DNA of 6,152 bases, taken from NCBI GenBank assembly GCA_003518205.1, contig DOZC01000054.1:1-6152 (forward strand), in the 5' to 3' direction. The notes beneath the pieces were generated by a model. It saw only the letters and a program-made list of their open reading frames with translations, was not told where the DNA came from and did not search any database. A program made the translations under genes and the position numbers. Of the stretch, positions 1-5,176 are shown in pieces (the first letter of the stretch is position 1; each line of letters opens with the position of its first letter). The stretch comes from Minisyncoccota bacterium (lineage in GTDB: Bacteria > Patescibacteriota > Microgenomatia > UBA1400 > PJMF01).

Positions 1-558
1 TACACAAAACTATTGACACACTCAAATACAGCATTTGAACTTGAATTGTTTTCTTTTTTACATAAACTCGGATTGGGCGTTACTCTTAAGGATCCCAACC
101 CAGATCTTATGATAAGTACCAATAAACTTGATTACAACGTTGAGTGTAAACGTCCTGCCTCAAGACATTCAATTGAAAAAAATATTAGAAAAGGGTTAAA
201 ACAGCTTAGGAAACCATCGATTTCTGCAAATGTCCCCACCTTAGCTTTGTCCTTAGATAAGGTATTCCAAGATGGTGACCTAATTTTTCATTCAAATGAT
301 GAAAATGCTGCTTTAGCAGGTTTAGATAAATTGCTTTTTGATTTTGCGAATGAAAATAAAAGTATGCTTAGTAAGCTGTGTGGGGCTAGTCCGTGTGTGG
401 TTTTATATTATTTATCATGCTTATCTGGATTTGCAGATAACTCACCAATGGCAAGTACTACATATATGGTCGGCAATATTTTCAACTTTGATACTGATAT
501 GTCGCATAAAATTCATGAAGATTTGGTTGTTTTTTCAGGTAGAAATTTAACTATTTGA
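1..558 (+). CDS. PD-(D/E)XK nuclease-like protein, 5' partial
   Basis: The reading frame is open from base 1, so the gene probably begins before the window. The first possible start inside is TTG at 13, with no visible ribosome binding site. Numbering from that TTG, residues 30-46 carry the signature of the restriction-endonuclease-like fold: Pro30-Asp31, then Glu44-Cys45-Lys46 followed by Arg-Pro, with an upstream Glu at 9 or 11 in a predicted helix. This is the PD-X(n)-ExK arrangement in which the acidic residues bind metal and the Lys assists phosphodiester cleavage. A basic stretch (RKGLKQLRK, 59-67) follows. No membrane segment or signal peptide is seen. The exact family is not recognised. 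It could be a restriction or phage-defence nuclease or a DNA-repair enzyme. Mobile-element debris directly downstream fits an accessory gene. The fold call is fairly safe; activity and role are inferred. Confidence 0.7.
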   Translation, partial: YTKLLTHSNTAFELELFSFLHKLGLGVTLKDPNPDLMISTNKLDYNVECKRPASRHSIEKNIRKGLKQLRKPSISANVPTLALSLDKVFQDGDLIFHSNDENAALAGLDKLLFDFANENKSMLSKLCGASPCVVLYYLSCLSGFADNSPMASTTYMVGNIFNFDTDMSHKIHEDLVVFSGRNLTI

Positions 559-603
559 ATATATCAAAACATATAAATCTGAATTAAGACACTGTCCCCA
601 TGT

Positions 604-621
604 ACTGTCTCATTCGTCTCA
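604..621 (+). repeat. TGTCTCA-type repeat, left copy
   Basis: ACTGTCTCATTCGTCTCA matches the sequence at 5888-5905 at 15 of 18 positions; the only differences are the three bases between the two conserved blocks ACTGTCTCA and GTCTCA. Just upstream, CCCCATGT (596-603) is found as its reverse complement at 6004-6011. Such short, phrased motifs often mark insertion-sequence ends, but no transposase is attached here, so the identity of the element is unknown. Confidence 0.4.
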
Positions 622-653
622 CTTTGTGTACAATCACCCCTAGTCGAAGCATG

Positions 654-871
654 GTGTTATAGTGACACAGGGTTCCAGACCCACATGCTCCGCAGCGTGG
701 GCCAATCTAGCGCAGCTAGATTTGGTAAACGCTGGAGATATGGGAAGGCACTTTCTGAAAGAATAGTCCTGACGGCAAGCACGGAGTGCCTGCCTAATGT
801 CGCATTCAGCGACCGCCCCTTCCGCCAAGAATACAAAAATTCCGGAGCGAGTTCCTAAGCTCGGGGCCTCC
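654..871. other. GC-rich cluster of tandem hairpins (structured element or RNA)
   Basis: This block is clearly more GC-rich than its surroundings and contains a run of inverted repeats. The best are: 702-725, TCTAGC/GCTAGA with a GCA loop, extended by CCAA/TTGG around a single bulged T; 774-794, GGCA..TGCC and GCAC/GTGC with one mismatch and a GGA loop; 680-701, CCCAC/GTGGG enclosing GCT/AGC; and 799-813, GTCGC/GCGAC. Weaker ones lie at 654-668, 670-682 and 844-871. The hairpins at 670-682 and 680-701 share bases, so they are mutually exclusive. This could be a folded RNA or a single-strand-recognised mobile DNA element. No known RNA family was recognised. The minus-strand frame open across it (640-873) does not look like a protein. 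Confidence 0.45.
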
Positions 872-920
872 AAGCCACCGCAAATTTCGAAAACGTCCCA
901 ATAGACCAGTCCTTTTAGCC
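799..920 (+). repeat. repeat copy A (longer copy)
   Basis: This unit recurs in shortened form at 2154-2216. Both copies start with a GTCGC/GCGAC hairpin (loop ATTCA here) followed by CGCCC, and both end with AAACGTCC..ATAGACC.GTCCTTTTAGCC. The final 30 bases (891-920) match 2187-2216 at 27 positions. Copy A carries about 57 extra bases between the two halves, including the imperfect hairpin at 844-871. Similarity to copy B stops exactly at 920, where recognisable transposase sequence begins, so 920/921 looks like an element boundary or recombination junction. Confidence 0.55.
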
Positions 921-1205
921 TATTCTGATGGTTGGAAAAGCTATGATGCGCTGGGGATTTATGGATACAACTACAAAAAAGTCAAACATCATGAAAATGA
1001 GTTTGCGGATGGAGATAATCACCTCAATGGTATTGAGTCATTTTGGAGTTGGACAAAACAGCGACTAAGCAAACTTCATGGTTTTACCAGAAACCAGTTC
1101 GTTGATTTTCTGCTAGAATTAGAGTGGAGATTTAACCACCGTGATGACACTAAAAAACAGCTACAAATAATGATTAAAAAGCACAAGGTTTTGGGCGTTA
1201 TCTAG
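921..1205 (+). pseudogene. ISXO2-like (IS1595 family) transposase, C-terminal remnant
   Basis: One frame ending in TAG at 1203-1205 gives about 94 residues typical of the C-terminal half of the ISXO2-like DDE transposase domain: YSDGWKSYDAL at the start, then HLNGIESFWSWTKQRL, and FLLELEWRFNHR near the end. The Asp of SDGW (927-929) and the Glu of IESFW (1035-1037) correspond to the later catalytic acidic residues of this family. The first catalytic Asp, the zinc-ribbon/helix-turn-helix N-terminal region and any start codon are missing. The frame stays open back to 798, but those residues do not resemble a transposase and fall in repeat copy A. Full-length members are roughly 200-320 residues, so this is a dead fragment. 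It ends only 20 bases before the next gene. Confidence 0.8.
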
Positions 1206-1225
1206 GCAAGCCCCCATTCTATTAT

Positions 1226-2119
1226 ATGAATAAAAAAATTACATTGTTATCAATATTTGTTTTGGCCGTATTTTCACTTTTAATTTCAAGTGGGCAAGTT
1301 TTTGCAACGGTAGGTGGATCAACATACATTTCTCAAATTGCATTTAATGCCTCGAAAAATACAGTTTATTATCTAGAAAGTAATATGGGCGGAAAAGGAT
1401 GCCCGTCCATCATTCATGCAATTAGTCTAACCAATGTTCAAGATACTGAAGTAAAAACTTGTGATGAAGTTTTTCAACAATTTTTCAAGAACTACAGCGA
1501 AGAAAATCAAAATAAATACAGCCAATTTATTTATGATACTTACCAAAACCTCTCTTACCTTGGAAGTGTTAGTTTAAAGAAAAATAATATAGGTGTGAAT
1601 GTTGAATTTATTTCGGAAAATGTTGCAGAGGATGGGGAGGTGTATTGGAGGGAGTTTGATGCCATTATTTCCCAAGATGGAAAATCTCTAACAAGAACAC
1701 GTTTTCGAGGATGTTCTAAGGACCAGCCACATATCTTTGAGGGATATAGAATTCCGAACACAGATTCTATGGCTATTCTAATTTCCAACAAAGGAGATTG
1801 TTTTGAGGGTGGATATGTAAATGAGAGTTTACATGTTATTAAAGGCATAAAATATTACGATACAAATATTGTAAGAAGTATAAAAGAAGAATCAGCGACT
1901 GAACCAAACACAGGTAACATGGTAGTTTATGCTACGTCAAAAGATGTGGTAAACGATAATAATGCAAATAGCACATCGACTACTTCGCCTGTTCCTCAAA
2001 AAAATTCAGTCGCTGAAATAATATTGATGGTAACTATTTTTGTTGTAGGTACAACGCTTGGTTATGTTGTGGGTAGGAAATCCGCGCGACCCCAAAGTCC
2101 ATCAAATCCTACCAATTAG
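1226..2119 (+). CDS. secreted, C-terminally membrane-anchored surface protein of unknown function
   Basis: A protein of 297 residues that I cannot assign to a family. Residues 1-27 form a clear signal peptide: NKK, a hydrophobic core, and a likely cleavage after VFA (Ala27). The ectodomain (28-240) is mixed polar and hydrophobic sequence with four cysteines (59, 79, 163, 192), enough for two disulfides. A Asn/Ser/Thr/Pro-rich linker (about 241-260) leads to a transmembrane helix (about 262-283) followed by Arg-Lys stop-transfer charges and a short tail. The expected topology is single-span, with the bulk outside the cytoplasm. ATG 1226 is preferred because it starts the signal peptide, but no Shine-Dalgarno sequence precedes it. 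The upstream 20 bases abut a transposase remnant, so the native promoter may have been lost. The convergent neighbour gives no functional hint. An adhesin, ligand-binding or envelope role is possible but unproven. Confidence 0.75.
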   Translation: MNKKITLLSIFVLAVFSLLISSGQVFATVGGSTYISQIAFNASKNTVYYLESNMGGKGCPSIIHAISLTNVQDTEVKTCDEVFQQFFKNYSEENQNKYSQFIYDTYQNLSYLGSVSLKKNNIGVNVEFISENVAEDGEVYWREFDAIISQDGKSLTRTRFRGCSKDQPHIFEGYRIPNTDSMAILISNKGDCFEGGYVNESLHVIKGIKYYDTNIVRSIKEESATEPNTGNMVVYATSKDVVNDNNANSTSTTSPVPQKNSVAEIILMVTIFVVGTTLGYVVGRKSARPQSPSNPTN

Positions 2120-2153
2120 ACAAATTGTTTCGCCTTGCCGAGTCCATTTTATT

Positions 2154-2216
2154 GTCGCGAAGCGACCGCCCTTTTCGCAAGTATCAAAACGTCCTGATAG
2201 ACCCGTCCTTTTAGCC
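2154..2216 (+). repeat. repeat copy B (shorter copy), between convergent genes
   Basis: The second copy of the unit at 799-920. It begins with a perfect stem GTCGC-GAA-GCGAC (2154-2166), continues CGCCCTTTTCGC, and ends with 30 bases (2187-2216) that match 891-920 at 27 positions. It lacks about 57 internal bases present in copy A. An alternative stem, GCGAA (2157-2161) with TTCGC (2174-2178), overlaps the first. Its position between the 3' ends of two convergent genes means the hairpin could also help stop transcription, but there is no clean U-tract. Confidence 0.55.
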
Positions 2217-2239
2217 ACTTTAGGTTAATGTGATTCACC

Positions 2240-2974
2240 TTATTTTGGTTGAAAAAGGGCTCTTACAATCTTTTGAGCCATATTAGGTTTGGTTGCTTTT
2301 GAGAGAATGTATCGGAAACATTTACTTCCATCTGGGTCATCAGACAGCCTAAGTTTTTTGGCATTTAGATCGGGATCCCGGCAGAGCGCTTCATATGTTA
2401 GAGTACCACCAATTAGCCGAGAAGCAGCAGAAGATCTCCACTCCATGATTCCTCCTCTTAATATTAATTCTTTGATGGTCGCTCTAATTACGCCTGGAAT
2501 ATAATTTGGATTTTTTTTGATTTTGTCATTTGGCAGTTCAGCGATCGTATTATTATGAAAGCCTTTGCTTAAGAAAATTGATTTACCATCAATCTTGTCT
2601 ATGACGATCTGACCGTAGAAGGTGGCTAGGAGTTCGCCAAATTGAGACGTGACGTGAATCTTAATGCTATTGGAGTTAGGATTTAAAACCTGAAGTTCGG
2701 GGGGTTGTTTAATAACTGATTCTAATTTGACGATAAGTATTTGATCATCTAAATTAAACATTAGCCAGTCAACAGCTTTATCTGCAGCTTCTGGTTCGAG
2801 CTGACCAGTTACTTCTTCTGGAAGATGAATGAAATTGTCCTTTGGAATCATAATTTGGTTGGTTAACCGAACATCATTGTAGCAAAATTTTCCCGACAAA
2901 AGCGGCTTTACTTTCCAACTTAGAACCTTGATCGCTAGGCTGTGAAAATTTTGGTTTGCAAAAATCCATAACAC
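2240..2974 (-). CDS. hypothetical protein, unrecognised family
   Basis: A minus-strand frame of 244 codons with amino-acid use typical of a real soluble protein; no signal peptide, membrane helix or metal-binding motif is seen. The furthest start is GTG at 2974 (reading MLWIFANQNF). No Shine-Dalgarno sequence is visible there, and a start at an internal Met (residue 42 or so, MIPKDNF) is possible. The middle (about 72-145) looks like alternating beta strands. The C-terminal part (160-226) looks helical, with the segment IMEWRSSAASRLIGGTLTYE. The strand-then-helix layout and the W-x-SS stretch faintly recall GNAT acyltransferases, but I cannot place the acetyl-CoA-binding motif, so no function is assigned. 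It is transcribed away from the desulfurase operon, sharing a 45-base divergent intergenic region, and converges on the surface-protein gene. Confidence 0.65.
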   Translation of the reverse strand: MLWIFANQNFHSLAIKVLSWKVKPLLSGKFCYNDVRLTNQIMIPKDNFIHLPEEVTGQLEPEAADKAVDWLMFNLDDQILIVKLESVIKQPPELQVLNPNSNSIKIHVTSQFGELLATFYGQIVIDKIDGKSIFLSKGFHNNTIAELPNDKIKKNPNYIPGVIRATIKELILRGGIMEWRSSAASRLIGGTLTYEALCRDPDLNAKKLRLSDDPDGSKCFRYILSKATKPNMAQKIVRALFQPK

Positions 2975-2978
2975 TCTA

Positions 2979-3007
2979 TTGCAATAAGTTTTTTTGGAGG
3001 ATAATAC
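2979..3007 (+). promoter_or_regulatory. possible promoter for the desulfurase operon
   Basis: TTGCAA (2979-2984) resembles a -35 box. It lies 17 bases before TAATAC (3002-3007), or 15 before GATAAT (3000-3005), which resemble a -10 box. Transcription would then start close to 3012-3014, leaving a leader of under 10 bases. The GGAGG at 2996-3000 would fall upstream of the transcript, and it is in any case 19 bases from the start codon. Read on the other strand, ATAATA (3001-3006) gives TATTAT, a plausible -10 box for the divergent gene. Both matches are imperfect. Confidence 0.3.
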
Positions 3008-3017
3008 AGTCTTATTG
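2982..3017. promoter_or_regulatory. inverted repeat in the divergent intergenic region, candidate operator
   Basis: CAATAAG (2982-2988) and CTTATTG (3011-3017) are perfect inverted copies of 7 bp, separated by 22 bases and centred 29 bp apart, close to three helical turns. They bracket the candidate -10 boxes of both divergent genes, where a dimeric repressor would sit. The same bases could form an RNA hairpin only with a large loop. No regulator gene is present in the window. Confidence 0.3.
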
Positions 3018-3019
3018 AT

Positions 3020-4228
3020 ATGAAAAATAACTTGAGATACGATTTTCCACTTTTAACAAATTCTCGGTCTCAGCCACCGATTTATTTTGATAATGCTTGC
3101 CAAAGTCTTCGGCCTCAGTCAGTTATCGATGCCATGGTTGAATATTATCGCGATTATCCAGGTTGTGCCGGGCGCAGCATGCACTCTATAGCTGCTAAAG
3201 TGACGCAAAAATGCGATCAGGCCAGACAACAATTGGCCAAGTTTATTAATGCTTTGAGAAAAGAAGAAGTTGTTTTTACCCGCAATACTACTGAAGGCAT
3301 CAATCTAGTAGCCAGTTCACTGGCTTTAAAAGCTGGAGACATTGTGATTACTTCAGATAAGGATCACAATTCGAATTTAATTCCTTGGCAGATGTTAGTT
3401 AAAAAAATCGGCATTATCCATAAAATTTTGCCATCGCTGCCGGATAACACTTTTGATCTTGAAGGGTTTGAGAAATTTTTGAATCCCAAAGTTAAATTAG
3501 TTTCATTTGGACTCACAGCAAATTTGGATGGTGTTACAATTCCGGCAGAGAAAATTATTCAACTGGCGCACAAAAATGGCAGCTTAGTTTTATTTGATGC
3601 CGCTCAAACAGCTCCTCATCAAAAAATTGATGTCAGACAACTAGATGTAGATTTTTTGGCTTTTTCTGGTCATAAAATGCTTGGTCCATCTGGAACAGGA
3701 GTGTTATATGGCAAATTTAAATTGCTGGAAAAGCTGGAGCCTTTTATGGTGGGGGGAGATACAGTGGCGACCTCAACTTTTACCACTCAGGAGTTTTTGC
3801 CCCCGCCGGAAAAATTTGAGGCTGGGTTGCAAGATTATGCCGGCATCATCGGTTTAGGTCAGGCAGCCGAATATTTAATGAAGGTTGGTTTTAAAGAAAT
3901 TGAAAAATCCGAGCTGGAAATCAACACATTTTTAACTAATGAGCTGGGATTAATACCTGGCTTGAAAATTATTGGGCCCATTGATCCAGCTCAAAGAGGC
4001 GGCATTATTTCATTTTATTTTGACAAGATTGATCATCACCAAATTGCTTTGATTTTAAATCAATCAGCTGGTATTATGGTCAGGTCTGGTCAACATTGCG
4101 TGCATGCTTGGTTTGATCATCACCAGCTTAAAGGTTCGGTTAGAGCCTCAGTTTATTTTTACAATACCCTGGCTGAAGCAGAAATATTTGTGCGAGAACT
4201 TCACAAAGTAATCAAGGTTTTAAGCTAG
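3020..4228 (+). CDS. cysteine desulfurase, SufS/Csd-like (class V aminotransferase fold)
   Basis: A PLP enzyme of 402 residues, close to the usual SufS length of about 400. It should convert L-cysteine to L-alanine and leave a persulfide on its active-site Cys for Fe-S clusters or thio-modifications. Seen in sequence: His116 in DHNSN (PLP-stacking position), Asp193 in FDAAQ (pairs with the PLP ring nitrogen), the PLP-binding Lys219 in SGHKMLGPSGTG, the catalytic Cys360 in RSGQHC, and Arg375 in GSVRASVYFYNT (substrate carboxylate). The RSGxHC loop and C-terminal YNT motif are those of group II (SufS) rather than IscS/NifS. The N-terminus is a variant: FDNACQSLRP and PGCAGRSMH (23-55) replace the common LDNAATSxKP and NxHRGxH, a form I associate with archaeal and some CPR homologues. 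It is the first gene of a three-gene operon. No SufU, SufE or SufBCD is nearby, so its sulfur acceptor is unknown. ATG 3020 gives the expected N-terminus. Confidence 0.92.
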   Translation: MKNNLRYDFPLLTNSRSQPPIYFDNACQSLRPQSVIDAMVEYYRDYPGCAGRSMHSIAAKVTQKCDQARQQLAKFINALRKEEVVFTRNTTEGINLVASSLALKAGDIVITSDKDHNSNLIPWQMLVKKIGIIHKILPSLPDNTFDLEGFEKFLNPKVKLVSFGLTANLDGVTIPAEKIIQLAHKNGSLVLFDAAQTAPHQKIDVRQLDVDFLAFSGHKMLGPSGTGVLYGKFKLLEKLEPFMVGGDTVATSTFTTQEFLPPPEKFEAGLQDYAGIIGLGQAAEYLMKVGFKEIEKSELEINTFLTNELGLIPGLKIIGPIDPAQRGGIISFYFDKIDHHQIALILNQSAGIMVRSGQHCVHAWFDHHQLKGSVRASVYFYNTLAEAEIFVRELHKVIKVLS

Positions 4229-4231
4229 ATT

Positions 4232-5173
4232 ATGTTTTGTATTGTTTCATTTTTAGTTTTGACTGTGATTGGGATTTTTAGTGCCTCATATCGGGCTTTA
4301 GCCAAGGAGGCCTTTGATTGTGTGTTGAGGCGCGTTACTCTGCGGCCTTGTAATACTAGTTTTCAAGAAAAAATGAAAGCTCAAGTCACAGGTCAATTGT
4401 TAACTAGATCTGTTAGAGCTGCCAAACTATTTAATAAATATTTTGAAGTTTTAGCCTGGGTTTTATTTTTATCCACCATAGCTAGTTTATTTTGGACTGG
4501 CAAAGGACTTTACAATTTCTATATGTATGGCAGTTGTAATGGATTGAATAAATCTGGTTTTTGTGCTCTTGATCCAACTGGTGAAAACAATAAGACTTCT
4601 CAGGCTGGTGGAAGCTGTGCTCTTGGGGCTGGTGATGAAAACAAGGTCACTTTGACCGGAGTAGATTTGAGTAGTTTTGCTACCAAAAATATTCAAGCCC
4701 AAGATACAGTCGTGTTCATTGGCTGTTTTAACTGTGACTATACTCGCAAAGCTTATCCGATCATTAAAGAACTGCTCCAAAAAAATCAGGTTAATTATAT
4801 TTTTGCTCATTATCCTGTCAAAGGTGAAACAACTTATATCTTGCCACTTGGGTATTGTGCCTATAAATTTGATCAGCCTAAATATTGGCAGTTTGTTGAT
4901 CGGCTTTTTTCTAGCAATAAAGAGGATAACGGCAGACCAGAATATGTTCAACAAGTCTTAAAAGATCTGGGTTATGATCTTAATGCCATTAATCAATGCG
5001 CCGAATCTCAGGAAACCAAAACCGCAGTGGTTAAACAAAGAATTGAGTTAGAAAAAACCAATATTTATGGTACGCCATTAATTTTTATTAACCAAAAAGG
5101 TCTGGTTGGACCTAAACCATATCGGGTTTATGATCGAATTTTAAATAGTTTTAATTTCTTCAAAGGAAAATAA
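4232..5173 (+). CDS. membrane protein with conserved cysteine-containing N-terminal region and DsbA-like thioredoxin domain
   Basis: A 313-residue membrane protein. Helix 1 spans about 2-20. A basic loop (21-68) contains FDC30VLRRVTLRPC40. Helix 2 spans about 71-95. Next comes a segment with C102 (SCNGLNKSGFC), C111 and C129, then a thioredoxin-fold domain (about 150-310) with active site C165-F-N-C168 and the cis-proline loop GTPLIFIN (Pro282). Additional cysteines are at 209 and 256. By the positive-inside rule the basic loop should be cytoplasmic and the thioredoxin domain outside, making it a thiol oxidase, isomerase or reductase at the cell surface. The N-terminal region resembles a conserved domain I recall from archaeal and CPR homologues, without an assigned function. 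It starts 3 bases after the desulfurase stop and ends 3 bases before the next DsbA-like gene, so co-transcription is likely. A weak AAGG lies 14 bases upstream of the ATG. The redox domain is confident; direction of electron or sulfur flow is not known. Confidence 0.85.
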   Translation: MFCIVSFLVLTVIGIFSASYRALAKEAFDCVLRRVTLRPCNTSFQEKMKAQVTGQLLTRSVRAAKLFNKYFEVLAWVLFLSTIASLFWTGKGLYNFYMYGSCNGLNKSGFCALDPTGENNKTSQAGGSCALGAGDENKVTLTGVDLSSFATKNIQAQDTVVFIGCFNCDYTRKAYPIIKELLQKNQVNYIFAHYPVKGETTYILPLGYCAYKFDQPKYWQFVDRLFSSNKEDNGRPEYVQQVLKDLGYDLNAINQCAESQETKTAVVKQRIELEKTNIYGTPLIFINQKGLVGPKPYRVYDRILNSFNFFKGK

Positions 5174-5176
5174 ATT

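Larger units (their letters stand above)
559..1225. other. gene-poor mobile-element scar
   Basis: No intact gene is supported in these 667 bases. In order they hold: an AT-rich leader (559-586); a short TGTCTCA-type repeat (604-621); a visibly more GC-rich block with several hairpins (about 654-871); a repeat that recurs at 2154-2216; and the 3' end of an ISXO2-like transposase gene (921-1205). The abrupt changes in base composition and the truncated transposase point to several insertions or recombinations. I see no convincing terminator for the nuclease-like gene and no promoter for the surface protein at 1226. Confidence 0.6.

Noticed and set aside
640..873. Minus-strand frame of 77 codons in the GC-rich block
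   Set aside because: Its composition is odd, it coincides with the hairpins and with repeat copy A, it has no recognisable domain, and GC-rich DNA in an AT-rich genome keeps frames open by chance.
798..920. In-frame extension of the transposase remnant upstream of 921
   Set aside because: The frame is open back to 798, but the residues (Pro/Arg/Ser-rich) do not resemble ISXO2 transposases and the DNA is part of a repeat also found at 2154-2216 in a non-coding setting.
559..1225. CRISPR array or integron attC array
   Set aside because: There are no regularly spaced identical repeats, and the paired R'/R'' core sites expected of attC could not be found around the hairpins.
2154..2178. Rho-independent terminator for the surface-protein gene
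   Set aside because: The stem is only 5 bp and is followed by CGCCCTTTTCG rather than a clean U-tract; the same hairpin occurs in repeat copy A away from any gene end, so it is better explained as part of the repeat.
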